This document shows positions 24,976 through 36,122 of a stretch of DNA of 58,377 nt, one piece after another. Location: positions 1 through 58,377 of the forward strand of contig CAYNSB010000018.1 in NCBI GenBank assembly GCA_964399625.1, read 5' to 3'. The position numbers and the translations under genes are program-made. This DNA is from CAYNSB01 sp964399625. Its GTDB lineage: Bacteria > Planctomycetota > Phycisphaerae > Phycisphaerales > UBA1924. Positions within the stretch are counted from its first letter, which is position 1, and every line of letters begins with the position of its first letter. Below the pieces are notes generated by a model, which worked only from the letters and a program-made list of their open reading frames with translations, made no database searches and had not been told where the DNA came from.

Positions 24976-25964
24976 TCCACCGCTGCCTCCTCGCCCTGCT
25001 CGCCCTCTCCGCCAGCGCGTTGGCGCAGACCCCGCCGCCCGACGGGCCCAACGACCCCCAGGCCGCGCAGGAAGCCAAGCTCGCCGTCGCCGGCGCATCC
25101 TTCGACCCCGCCGCCCCCGACCAGCTCGAGGTGAAGCGCTCCGAGCGCGGCCTCCTGCTCGTCCGCCCCACCATCAACAACCATCGCGCGGGCTGGTTCA
25201 TCTTCGATACCGGCGCCGGCATCTGCGTCGTCTCCAAGCCCCACGCCGCGGACTTCAACCTGACGCGCGCCGGCGAGATCGAGGGCTCGGGCGTCGGCGG
25301 CTCCGCGAGCCTCCCGCTCCATCGCGCCCAGACGCTCACGCTGGGCCGCCTCACCCTCCGCGATTGCCCCCTCATGGAGACCGATCTCTCCTTCCTCACG
25401 CCCCTGCTCGGCGATGAGATCGAGGGCATCATCGGCTACGAGGTCCTCTCGCGCGCCATCGTCGAGATCGACCTGGGCGGGCCCGACGCGCCCCCGCGCA
25501 TCGCCCTGCTCGATCCCGCCACGCACACCCTGCAGCACGGCGCGTGGCAGGAGCTCACCGTGCGCGATCGAATCCCCAGCGTCCGCGCCAAGGTCGAGGA
25601 CCACCAGGGCCTCTTCCGCCTGGACCTGGGCGCCAACACCGCCATCACCATCCACGAGCCCAGCGTCCGCACATGGAACCTGCTCGAGGGCCGCGAGACC
25701 AAGGACGCCAAGCTCGGCGGCGTGGGCGGCTTCGTCAAGGCCAAGTCCGCCACGCTCACCAGCGTCGAACTCGCCGGCGTGAAGCGCGAGAACGTGCAGG
25801 CGACCTTCGCCATCGAGCCCAAGGGAAACTTCGCCGACGCCACGCACGACGGCACCATCGGCGTCGAGCTCCTCCGCCCCTTCCACATCGTGCTCGATTA
25901 CGCCCGCTCGCGCGCCGCGTTCGTCACGCGCCCGCCGACGCCAGCACCCCATCAGCCGAAGTAG
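24972..25964 (+). CDS. Exported retropepsin-like aspartyl protease
   Basis: 330 residues with a signal peptide (MIHRCLLALLALSASALAQ). Two retropepsin-like lobes: the first has GWFIFDTGAGICVVS with the DTG motif, the second LFRLDLGANTAITI where DLG replaces DTG. EGIIGYEVLSRAIVEIDLG and GTIGVELLRPFHIVLDY are the flap-adjacent strands of each lobe. One lobe with an intact DTG could still dimerise or act; activity is not certain. Coupled to the winged-helix regulator. Its last 41 bases overlap the 3' end of the convergent SRPBCC gene. Confidence 0.75.
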   Translation: MIHRCLLALLALSASALAQTPPPDGPNDPQAAQEAKLAVAGASFDPAAPDQLEVKRSERGLLLVRPTINNHRAGWFIFDTGAGICVVSKPHAADFNLTRAGEIEGSGVGGSASLPLHRAQTLTLGRLTLRDCPLMETDLSFLTPLLGDEIEGIIGYEVLSRAIVEIDLGGPDAPPRIALLDPATHTLQHGAWQELTVRDRIPSVRAKVEDHQGLFRLDLGANTAITIHEPSVRTWNLLEGRETKDAKLGGVGGFVKAKSATLTSVELAGVKRENVQATFAIEPKGNFADATHDGTIGVELLRPFHIVLDYARSRAAFVTRPPTPAPHQPK

Positions 25965-26460
25965 CGCGAGCGAAGAGCTCCCCAAGCCGGCGCGCCCGAT
26001 ACGCGAAGATCCGCTCCACGTCCCGGCGCACCAGCGCGCGATGGACCAGCGGCTCGAGCACCCACCCGGGCGATCGGAACTCCACCCGATCCCCGCACCG
26101 CGTCCCGCCCTCGGGCATGCTGCGCGACGCCGCCAGCGCCTCGAACGTGTGCGTGTGCCGCCACACGCGGTACGGCCCGCGCACCTGCTCGTCCACGAAC
26201 CGCGCGCGATCGGGCGCGAAACTCCCCACCGGCTCCCACGCCGCGATCCGCGTCCGCCAGCGCACCGGCACCCCGCGGATCCGCAGCCGATAGTCGATCA
26301 GCGTCCCCACGCCCATCACGATCGGACGCGGCGTCAGGATCGCAAAGTCCAGCCACCCCGGCGTGATCTCCTGCAGGTTCCCCGCGTCCGCAAAGAACTC
26401 GAACACCTCGCCGATCGGGCGGGGCAGGTCGATGCTCATCTCCAGCGTGTGCGTGCGCAT
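25924..26460 (-). CDS. SRPBCC-fold protein (polyketide cyclase/dehydrase-like)
   Basis: 178 residues from the ATG at 26460 (GTG at 26463 adjoining). The START/SRPBCC pattern is clear at the N-terminus: IDLPRPIGEVFEFFADAGNL and ITPGWLDFAI, then GVGTLIDYRLRIRGVPVRW and a long C-terminal helix region (LEPLVHRALVRRDVERIFAY). Members bind hydrophobic ligands; in planctomycetes and cyanobacteria similar proteins are annotated only as ligand-binding. Its 3' end overlaps the aspartyl protease gene on the other strand. Confidence 0.75.
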   Translation of the reverse strand: MRTHTLEMSIDLPRPIGEVFEFFADAGNLQEITPGWLDFAILTPRPIVMGVGTLIDYRLRIRGVPVRWRTRIAAWEPVGSFAPDRARFVDEQVRGPYRVWRHTHTFEALAASRSMPEGGTRCGDRVEFRSPGWVLEPLVHRALVRRDVERIFAYRARRLGELFARATSADGVLASAGA

Positions 26461-26494
26461 CACGCGTGGCTTCGACCATCGACCAAGGCCGGTT

Positions 26495-27427
26495 TCACTT
26501 CTTGCCCGTCTTGCCAGACCTCTTCTTCACGCCGCTCTTCTGGGCCACGAACTGATCGTACCGAAAGCGTGACTTGTCCTTCCAGAGTCTGCGTTTGCCC
26601 CAGCTCGCCTGGATGGTCACTCGTTCAGGACCATCGCTCTCTTCCGGCTCAACCGGGCTCAGCACGCGGATGCCGATGTACCGGGCGTTCACCTCAACAC
26701 ACCGCGCCTCGTCATAGTCCAGATTGTGCCAGTAACGAACCACGTCCTGGAACGCGTCCACAACCGCGGGATGCCTGTCCAGAAACCGGTTCAAGAACTT
26801 CACGGCAACCGACACGTCGCTATCCCACTCGAAGCCCGTGCGCTTGCGGCGCACCGCCTTCTTCACGTACTTCGCCATCGCCGGAACCGACGCGGACGTT
26901 CCATGATCGTTGATGAGCGAGATCGGCGAGAACTTGTACCGAAAGGACGGGTCGCCGAGCGACTCCAAATACATGCCCTCCGCGGCAGACCCTCGCAGTT
27001 CGGCGATGAGGGACAGCGCCATTGCGCGATTCTCACCGAAACGATCCGTTCGCGCGATCCGAGCCAGACTTGGCACGAACGACCGGTGCAGGAGTCCGAA
27101 CGCGTCGAGATCGTTCATCGCGCACGCGCGGCCATAGGGGTCCTTGGCAGTCGTGGCGTATCGCAAGAGGTCCTTACCGCTGAACGGATTGACGCGCGCT
27201 CGCAGCCAACGAATCTGGCTGCTGCGCAGCAAAGGGTCCTTGCTCAGTCGCGAGACGTGCTTCCGCACGGCCCAGTGCTGTTCGCTCACCGCGCTCGCGT
27301 CCCTCGACTCTTCGTAGTACGACCCGTGGTGGTACAACTCTCCTGTGCTCGGGTCTTTCTTGAGTTGGATCTTGGACACAGGATCGTGCCACTCTGAACT
27401 GAACGTAACTCCAATCTCTTTGCCCAT
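26495..27427 (-). CDS. Unrecognised 310-residue cytoplasmic protein
   Basis: I do not recognise this family. There is no signal peptide or membrane helix. It opens MGKEIGVTFSSEWHDPVS and ends in a strongly basic tail (KKRSGKTGKK). The middle is helical with a HEAT-like look (LARIARTDRFGENRAMALSL, then LNRFLDRHPAVVDAFQDVV), as in adaptor or scaffold proteins. Codon use is less GC-biased than in neighbours, which hints at later arrival. It stands alone between the SRPBCC gene and a GNAT gene in the opposite direction. Possible accessory or conflict gene by composition only. Confidence 0.6.
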   Translation of the reverse strand: MGKEIGVTFSSEWHDPVSKIQLKKDPSTGELYHHGSYYEESRDASAVSEQHWAVRKHVSRLSKDPLLRSSQIRWLRARVNPFSGKDLLRYATTAKDPYGRACAMNDLDAFGLLHRSFVPSLARIARTDRFGENRAMALSLIAELRGSAAEGMYLESLGDPSFRYKFSPISLINDHGTSASVPAMAKYVKKAVRRKRTGFEWDSDVSVAVKFLNRFLDRHPAVVDAFQDVVRYWHNLDYDEARCVEVNARYIGIRVLSPVEPEESDGPERVTIQASWGKRRLWKDKSRFRYDQFVAQKSGVKKRSGKTGKK

Positions 27428-27528
27428 GTCACACCTTTGGCTGTTGTACTTCAGGAGACTCCATTGTAACTTTCGCTGACGACTCGTTGATCATGTGCGA
27501 GTGTGCCTCCAAAGGCCAATACTCCCCC

Positions 27529-28041
27529 ATGCCCATCCGCCTCCTCACCCCCGACGACACCGAGCCCTTCATCGCGCTCAGGCGCGAGATGCTCGACGAG
27601 GCGCCCTCCGCCTTCGCCGCCAGCCCGCGCAACGACCGCGCCCTCGATCCCGCCGCCGTCCGCGCCGGGCTCGCCGCCTCCGCCCAGGGCACACCGGGCT
27701 ACGCGATCATCGGCGCCCTCGATGGCCCGCGCCTCGTCGGCTCCGTCGGGCTCGCGCTGGGCCCGCACGACAAACTCAACCACCGCGCCCAAATCTGGGG
27801 CGTCTACGTCGCGCCATCACACCGGCGCGCGGGCCTCGCCCAGTCCATGCTCGAGCTCGCCATCGCCACCGCCCGCGCTTGGCCCGCCATCGACAGCGTC
27901 CGCCTCAGCGCCAGCATCCGCTCCGTCCAGGCCCGACGCCTCTACGAGCGACTCGGCTTCGCGCCCTGGGGCATCGAGCCACGCGCCATGTCCCTCAACG
28001 GCGAGCAGATCGACGAGGTGCACATGGTGAAGTTCTTATGA
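27529..28041 (+). CDS. GNAT-family N-acetyltransferase
   Basis: 170 residues from the ATG at 27529. Acetyl-CoA-binding motif A reads QIWGVYVAPSHRRAGLAQSML (split here as IWGVYVAPSHRR and AGLAQSML), and motif B is SIRSVQARRLYERLGF. It transfers an acetyl group to an unknown amine. The upstream start at 27487 would add 14 residues without family match. It ends 3 bases from the convergent aconitase stop. Confidence 0.85.
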   Translation: MPIRLLTPDDTEPFIALRREMLDEAPSAFAASPRNDRALDPAAVRAGLAASAQGTPGYAIIGALDGPRLVGSVGLALGPHDKLNHRAQIWGVYVAPSHRRAGLAQSMLELAIATARAWPAIDSVRLSASIRSVQARRLYERLGFAPWGIEPRAMSLNGEQIDEVHMVKFL

Positions 28042-28044
28042 GCC

Positions 28045-30852
<2,808 letters not shown>

Positions 30853-30944
30853 GTTCGCCCTTTCAGCCAGGAGCCAGGCCGCCCCCGCGACATCCGCGCG
30901 GCGACCCATCCGACCCAACTATCGCATCCGTGGATCAATCAATC

Positions 30945-30991
30945 CAATCGATTGAAATAACAAGATGAATCACTTTTTGTGATGTCATCAC
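30945..30991 (-). promoter_or_regulatory. Palindrome-rich region upstream of aconitase
   Basis: Within an AT-rich patch there are three inverted repeats: CAATCGATTG (30945-30954), ATCAC-TTTTT-GTGAT (30969-30983) and GTGATG-T-CATCAC (30979-30991). They lie 93-139 bases upstream of the acnA ATG, where its promoter and a regulator site are expected. The regulator is unknown. Confidence 0.4.
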
Positions 30992-30997
30992 CCGCCC

Positions 30998-31348
30998 TCA
31001 CGACCCGCACTCCGGGCACCCGCCCGCGCGCGGCGCGCCCTCGCCCCCGAGCCTCTCCCCGCACAACCGGCAGCGCCCGCCGCCCCGGCCCGCGCGGCGA
31101 CTCAGGTGCCGTCTCGCCGCGATCCCCAGCGCGAGCGCAAACGCCCCGACGACCGCGAGCGCCACGAGATACTCGCGCCACCCCAGCGATCCGCCCGACA
31201 CGGGCAGCCCGACCATCGCCGCGACCAGCGCCACGCACAGCACCGTCCCCGCCAGCCATCGAACCCCGCGCCCATGCGCGATCCGCCGCACGGCCCGCCG
31301 CCGAGCCCCACGCGCCTCGTCCGGCCCGGGATGGTACTTGAGCGTCAT
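30998..31348 (-). CDS. Small membrane protein with C-terminal zinc ribbon
   Basis: 116 residues. Two transmembrane helices (LAGTVLCVALVAAMVGL and YLVALAVVGAFALALGI) are followed by a zinc ribbon with two cysteine pairs: CRLCGERL and CPECGS at the very end. Short membrane proteins ending or starting with CxxCG ribbons are common in Phycisphaerae, for example the one at 35044. Function unknown. Not linked to a partner: 150 bases separate it from the DUF4240 gene. Confidence 0.7.
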   Translation of the reverse strand: MTLKYHPGPDEARGARRRAVRRIAHGRGVRWLAGTVLCVALVAAMVGLPVSGGSLGWREYLVALAVVGAFALALGIAARRHLSRRAGRGGGRCRLCGERLGGEGAPRAGGCPECGS

Positions 31349-31498
31349 GCACGGACCTTACCGCAAACATCCTCCCCGCGAATCATCACACGACACGCGG
31401 ATCGTTGGGCGGCAGAACGCAAGCCTACGAATCGATCGATCAGTTGATTCAGTGAGCAATTACGTTCACAAGTGTGACTACTGGTCAGCGTATTTCTT

Positions 31499-31984
31499 TC
31501 AGAGCCTGGGGAACAGCGATTCAAGGTCATCGTCCTCCCAGCGCGGGCCCGAGGGCTCCTCGGGGTGCCGAACGCCCTGGTCAGGAATCTCCTCTTCGCC
31601 AGTCTTGGATTCGTACACCTCTCCCGGGAGGTACAGCAGCATCTCAAACTCGAGTTCCTCCGGCTCGTCGATCGTCAACGACGCGAGCGACTCCGGATCC
31701 TTGATCGACTTCTCGTACACTCCTCGACCCTGAGCAATGAGCCACAGTCGAAAGTACTCGAACCCATCGTCGGAGCAGCCGCCACAGATCACGTACGCCG
31801 CGCCCCACAAGGGCCACGTGTACGCGTCATGGAGCCGCCGATGCAGCACCGCATCGAACGCGGCGATTTCCTCCGCAGGCAGCGCTTCAAGTTTCTCCCT
31901 GAGCACGCGAAGAAACGCCTCTTGATCACCCTTCGACTTTGCCCTTCCGACTTCGATGAGGGACCAAAATGTCGTGTCGTCCAT
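31499..31984 (-). CDS. DUF4240 domain protein
   Basis: 161 residues. It opens MDDTTFWSLIEVGRAKSKGD, the typical DUF4240 beginning, with LPAEEIAAFDAVLHRRLHDA and a GGCSDDGFEYFRLWLIAQG core carrying the conserved SDDxF segment. Family function is unknown, and many members sit near toxin or immunity genes. The C-terminal ~40 residues are acidic and probably loose. Composition is less GC-rich than the housekeeping genes around it. Gap 31349-31498 shows AT-rich DNA with GATC repeats (around 31434-31442) but no gene. Confidence 0.8.
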   Translation of the reverse strand: MDDTTFWSLIEVGRAKSKGDQEAFLRVLREKLEALPAEEIAAFDAVLHRRLHDAYTWPLWGAAYVICGGCSDDGFEYFRLWLIAQGRGVYEKSIKDPESLASLTIDEPEELEFEMLLYLPGEVYESKTGEEEIPDQGVRHPEEPSGPRWEDDDLESLFPRL

Positions 31985-32212
31985 GGCGGTGACCTTTCCA
32001 AGAGCGTGCGTTCGTAGAGTCTACCGGCGTCGTACGCCTCGCAGCGACTCGTGCACGATGCTCGGTGGGCCGCTCAAGTCTCCAGACGGGTGCCTGCGAA
32101 CACCCCAGAACGTTCAACAAACCCAACCACATCACCGCCCCGCGCGCGCTCTTCCATCGACACTGCGCACATCCTCTCTTGCACGCGCCCGCCCCGCTCG
32201 TAGTCTCGAATC

Positions 32213-33226
32213 ATGAACCGAAACATCCATGATCTGCTCGCGCGCTCGCGCCCCCTTCCGTCACACGCCAGGACGCTCGACCACACCGCCCCGAATCCTC
32301 CTCTTCACACCCCGGTCCCCGCGCCCCTCCCCGATCGACCCGAAGACCTGCTCTCCGATCTCCTGCAGACCACCCTCACGCCCGTCGAGATCGCACAGGC
32401 CCACGCCCTCACCCTCGAACAGCTCGCGGCCTTCGTCAACCACCCGCGCTCCCAGGCCCACCTCGACGCCGCGCAATCCATCTCCGCCGCGCGCGAATCC
32501 TCCATTGCAGACCACGCGCGCACCACGGCCCTCGCCGCGCTCACATGCCTCGCCCGTTCTGAAAATCAAACCATCGCCCTCCGCGCGTGCATCGCCATCC
32601 TCGGCACGACGCGCGACGCCCTAAGCGTGAAGGCCCGGACAAGCCCCCCTCACCCCACCGACGCCACCAGCGCCCGCTCGAACGCCCCGGCCGCGGCACT
32701 AGGCACGCGATCGCGCCGGCGCACGATCGCCAGCGTCCGCGACAGCCGTCCCTCCTTGCAGCGCAGCCCCTGCCCCCACGCGGACCCCGCCCCCAGCGCG
32801 AACCGCGACACGAACCCGACGCCGATCCCGGCGGACACCATGCTCTTGATCGACTCGATCGAGCGCAGCTCCATCACCACGTCCAGCGTCACGCCCGCCG
32901 CACGCGCCGCGTCGTCCACGATCCCGCGCACCGCGGTCCCGGCCTCGAAGGCCACCACCGGCACGCCCGCCAGCTCCTTCCAGCGAAACACTCCGCCCGC
33001 TCCGATCGTCTCGCCCGCCCGCGCAGCGTCCCGCTTCGTCTCTCCGTCTCTGCCTCTCTTCGTCTCTCCCTTGGGCACGATCAACCTCAGCTCATCCTCG
33101 ACCAGCGTGATCGTCAGCAGATCGCCCGAGCCCGGCATGTCCACCGGCAGCGTCACGATGCCAAGGTCCAGCTCGCCCGACAGCACCGCCGCCGCGATCG
33201 CCCGGCTTCCCGCCTCGCGCACATAG
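32213..33226 (+). CDS. Hypothetical HTH-like protein whose 3' half runs antisense into lysR
   Basis: The first ~145 residues look like a real protein: LTPVEIAQAHALTLEQLAAF suggests a helix-turn-helix, followed by ALAALTCLARSENQTIALR, another helix. Beyond about 32650 the frame is the antisense of the lysR gene and reads as low-complexity Ser/Arg/Pro. So either the true stop has been lost or a frameshift near 32640 hides it (a stop in the third frame lies at 32622). No good ribosome site is seen. I would trust 32213 to about 32650 only. Function unknown. Confidence 0.35.
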   Translation: MNRNIHDLLARSRPLPSHARTLDHTAPNPPLHTPVPAPLPDRPEDLLSDLLQTTLTPVEIAQAHALTLEQLAAFVNHPRSQAHLDAAQSISAARESSIADHARTTALAALTCLARSENQTIALRACIAILGTTRDALSVKARTSPPHPTDATSARSNAPAAALGTRSRRRTIASVRDSRPSLQRSPCPHADPAPSANRDTNPTPIPADTMLLIDSIERSSITTSSVTPAARAASSTIPRTAVPASKATTGTPASSFQRNTPPAPIVSPARAASRFVSPSLPLFVSPLGTINLSSSSTSVIVSRSPEPGMSTGSVTMPRSSSPDSTAAAIARLPASRT

Positions 33227-33591
33227 AACCGCAGCCCGGGATGCTCGCGACGCACCGCCCGAACCACCCTCGGCAGCAGGTACGTCATCGCCGTCGCGCC
33301 GCCGCCAAGGCGGATCGAACCCTCCTCCAGCCCGCTCAGCCGCCGCACCGCGCGCACGCCCGCCTCGGCCGCCCGCAGCGAGTCCTCCGCGTGCCCCAGG
33401 AACGCCCGCCCCGCGTCCGTCAGCTCCACGCCACGTCCCGTCCGGTGCAGCAGCGCCGCCCCGACCTCCGCTTCGAGCTTCTTCACGACCGCCGACAGCG
33501 CCGGCTGCGTCACGCCCAGCGCCTGCGCCGCGCGCGTCATGTGCCGCGCCTGGGCGATGGCCCGGAAATAGCGGAGCGACGTCAGTTCCAC
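32650..33591 (-). CDS. LysR-family transcriptional regulator with repeat-encoded insert
   Basis: 313 residues from a GTG at 33591, giving the standard beginning ELTSLRYFRAIAQARHMTRA. The winged helix has QALGVTQPALSAVVKKLEAE, followed by the periplasmic-binding-type sensor domain. LysR proteins bind promoters as tetramers and respond to small molecules; target unknown. Oddity: in the sensor domain, after LRLIVPKG, a charged stretch (ETKRGRDGETKRD) is encoded by an 8-bp-period repeat (33034-33069). It is flanked by the S41 peptidase gene, transcribed the same way upstream. Confidence 0.88.
   Translation of the reverse strand: MELTSLRYFRAIAQARHMTRAAQALGVTQPALSAVVKKLEAEVGAALLHRTGRGVELTDAGRAFLGHAEDSLRAAEAGVRAVRRLSGLEEGSIRLGGGATAMTYLLPRVVRAVRREHPGLRFYVREAGSRAIAAAVLSGELDLGIVTLPVDMPGSGDLLTITLVEDELRLIVPKGETKRGRDGETKRDAARAGETIGAGGVFRWKELAGVPVVAFEAGTAVRGIVDDAARAAGVTLDVVMELRSIESIKSMVSAGIGVGFVSRFALGAGSAWGQGLRCKEGRLSRTLAIVRRRDRVPSAAAGAFERALVASVG
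33034..33069 (+). repeat. 8-bp-period repeat inside lysR
   Basis: Four and a half units: CTTCGTCT (33034), CTCCGTCT, CTGCCTCT, CTTCGTCT, CTCC (to 33069). Same family as 21429-21460 and, inverted, 37696-37727. It is read through in frame by the LysR gene. Confidence 0.75.
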
Positions 33592-33638
33592 GCACGCAGC
33601 GTACCGACCACCCTCGGCAACATCCAACCGATCGCCCG

Positions 33639-34919
33639 CTACTTGGACATCGCGCCCCGCACCGCCTCGAGCGCCTCGTCACGCCCCGCGAAGTACGCGG
33701 CCCCGTGCATCGGCGCCGCGATGTCGGGCACGATCGGCGTGGGCCGCTTCGGGTCGCCCTTGGCCTCCGAGCCGTACGAGACGTCGACCCCGGAGCGCGG
33801 GAGCTTGAACGTGCGGACCTCGCCGAACGATCCGACCTTCTGCCCGGGCTCCTCGCCCACGAGCACCGCGCCCACGCCCTGCTTGAGGTTCAACGCGTTG
33901 GTGATTCCCGAGGAGAACGTCGCACGCCCGATGATGGCGTACACCCGGCGCGAGGCATCGCCGGCCTTCCACGCCTTCAGGCGCGACATGAGCGGCCAGA
34001 GCAGCGTCGAGTTTCCGCCCGCGTTCCGGCGCAGGTCCACCACGACCGCCCGCGGGCTCGAGGTCTCGAGCTCCGCCGAAACTTCCTTGGCCCACTGGGC
34101 GACGCTCTTGCCCTGCATGTCGGCGCACTTGTCGTACCGGCAGTACAGGATCCCCTCCTCGGGCAGGCGCACGTGCCAGTACTTCTCCGGTCGCGAGATG
34201 AGCCCGGGCGGCAGGTCCTTCCGCCTGGGGTCCGGGACCACCTTGCCCGACCACGGCGTGTCGTCGCCGATCGCGTCGAGGGTGATCTCGCGCGCTCCGC
34301 CCTGGCCCCCCTCCACGCTCAGCGTGACGCGCCCGGGCGCGTCGAGCACGCCCAGCGCGTGCAGCACACGGTCGTAGATGAGGTACCTCGCCGCGACGTC
34401 GCGCGCGTTGGTCTCCGTTTCCACCGCGATGAAGGTGGTGATGCGGCGCTGGACCTCATCGATCGGCACGCCGTTCACGCCCACGACGCGAGCGCCCATC
34501 AGGTCCGGGTGGGCGTCGGGTGCGGCGTCGATGAAGATGCCGTCCGACAGGGGGGCAAAGCGGAGCGGGATCTTCGTCTGGCACGGCGGCTTGCCCGCGG
34601 CGATGAGCACGCGCGTGTGGGCGTCGCCGATCTGCGCGGCGAGCCGGCTGAGCTCCAGGAGCCACGCGCCATCGTCGAGCGTTCCCGCGCGGGCCCGGGC
34701 CGCGGCGAACTCGGCGTCGAAGCGTTCGCGCGGCGTTCGAAAGAAGGCGTCGGCATGGCGCGAGGCGAGCCCGTCGTGCAGCGCGTCGAGGTCCGCGAGA
34801 CGATCGGCGAGGCGATCGTCGGGCGCGGGGGCGATGGGGCGGGCGGGGGGCGCGGCGTCCTGGGCGTTGGTGTGGAGCGCCAGACCCAGAGCGAGGGACG
34901 CGAGGAGGATGGTGCGCAT
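33639..34919 (-). CDS. Exported S41-family peptidase
   Basis: 426 residues from the ATG at 34919 (GGAAG upstream) with a signal peptide (MRTILLASLALGLALHTNAQ). The N-terminal part is helical (DALHDGLASRHADAFFRTP), then a PDZ-like segment (MGARVVGVNGVPIDEVQRRI), and the C-terminal tail-specific protease core: AVVVDLRRNAGGNSTLLWPL and GRATFSSGITNAL, whose Ser in TFSSG is the likely nucleophile. Members degrade proteins in the envelope. Stand-alone, divergent from the zinc-ribbon protein. Confidence 0.8.
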   Translation of the reverse strand: MRTILLASLALGLALHTNAQDAAPPARPIAPAPDDRLADRLADLDALHDGLASRHADAFFRTPRERFDAEFAAARARAGTLDDGAWLLELSRLAAQIGDAHTRVLIAAGKPPCQTKIPLRFAPLSDGIFIDAAPDAHPDLMGARVVGVNGVPIDEVQRRITTFIAVETETNARDVAARYLIYDRVLHALGVLDAPGRVTLSVEGGQGGAREITLDAIGDDTPWSGKVVPDPRRKDLPPGLISRPEKYWHVRLPEEGILYCRYDKCADMQGKSVAQWAKEVSAELETSSPRAVVVDLRRNAGGNSTLLWPLMSRLKAWKAGDASRRVYAIIGRATFSSGITNALNLKQGVGAVLVGEEPGQKVGSFGEVRTFKLPRSGVDVSYGSEAKGDPKRPTPIVPDIAAPMHGAAYFAGRDEALEAVRGAMSK

Positions 34920-35043
34920 GTGTGCTTCCGGGGTTCGTGCCGGCTCCCGCTGGGCGGATTGTTGGGGCGCGAACGCGGCGGGTTTCGCTGCATCCTCGGG
35001 CGGGGGTTCCGGTAGACTGGGCATGGAACGCGTGGGGAGCGTC

Positions 35044-35967
35044 ATGGGCGAGGGCGTCAAAACCTGCATGAAGTGCGGGATCGACTGCACGGACGATCGG
35101 CGGTACAAGGACGCCGACGGGCTGTACACGTGCGGGGCGTGCTACGACGCGTTGAAGGCGGGGGCCGAGCACCGTGCGGCGCTCAAGGCCAAGTACAAGA
35201 GCAAGGCGAAGGCGGCCGAGCCGGCGCTGACGGGCGAGGAGATCCCGCTCGACGCCAGCCCCGAGGACCTGGAGGCGCACGGGACGCGGGCGTGCCCCGG
35301 GTGCGGGCGGTCGATGCCGGTGGATCACCTGGTGTGCCAGCACTGCCAGTACAACATGAGCACGGGCAAGCGTCCGTGGGAACTGGAGAAGGACCGCGAG
35401 TGCGCCCAGTGCGGGTACAACCTCAAGGGGCTGGCGCTGGAGTCGCGCTGCCCCGAGTGCGGGACGATCAGCGTGGGCGGGGGGACGACGCCGCGAACCA
35501 GGGCGATGCAGCAGGCGACGCGGGACTACTACCTGCGTCCCGTGAAGTACATCGCGGCGGGGCTGATCGCGCTGGTGCTGGTGCGCATGGCGGCGAACCA
35601 GCCCAAGGCGCTGGTGGTGGATCTGATCGCGTCGTTCGGCGTGGTTCCGCTGGCGCTCGTCGGGTACGTCATCTTCAGCAAGATGTGGAGTGAGGAGGCG
35701 GAGCAGCCGCTGCCCCTTGCGGCGTTGAGCCTCGCGGCGGTGTTCTGCGCGACCAGCGCCATCGATGCCGTGGTGAGTTACCTGCAGGTGCCGGCGCTGG
35801 GGTGGGCGATCGGACTGCTGGTGTACTACGGGCTGCTGATGCACCTGTTCGAGCTGGAGGACTGGCGGGACGCGGTGGTGTTTTCGGTGATCATTCGCGT
35901 CACCTATCTGTTCGCGTTCCTTGGTCTCGTTTTCGTCGCGAACAAGTACCTTGGATGGAAGTTGTAG
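35044..35967 (+). CDS. Zinc-ribbon membrane protein
   Basis: 307 residues from the ATG at 35044 (GGGGAG four bases upstream). The N-terminal half has three zinc-ribbon-like modules: TCMKCGIDC with TCGACY, CPGCGRSM with CQHCQYN, and CAQCGYNL with CPECGTIS. The C-terminal half has about five transmembrane helices (PVKYIAAGLIALVLVRMA, FGVVPLALVGYVIF, and more). Cytosolic ribbon, membrane tail. Possibly a metal- or nucleic-acid-sensing membrane protein; no function known. Relative of 30998-31348 in design. Confidence 0.75.
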   Translation: MGEGVKTCMKCGIDCTDDRRYKDADGLYTCGACYDALKAGAEHRAALKAKYKSKAKAAEPALTGEEIPLDASPEDLEAHGTRACPGCGRSMPVDHLVCQHCQYNMSTGKRPWELEKDRECAQCGYNLKGLALESRCPECGTISVGGGTTPRTRAMQQATRDYYLRPVKYIAAGLIALVLVRMAANQPKALVVDLIASFGVVPLALVGYVIFSKMWSEEAEQPLPLAALSLAAVFCATSAIDAVVSYLQVPALGWAIGLLVYYGLLMHLFELEDWRDAVVFSVIIRVTYLFAFLGLVFVANKYLGWKL

Positions 35968-36122
35968 GGGAACGCGACGGACGCAGGGCAAAGGGGGACA
36001 TGCGCCTGGTCGAGGCTGGTCGCGCGTGCGGCGATTGGTCGATGAAGAGAGATTCGCGCGTGTCCGCTGCCCGTGCCCGTTGACGCCCCGTGCCACTGGC
36101 CCGCTTCCCCTACCCTCGCCCC

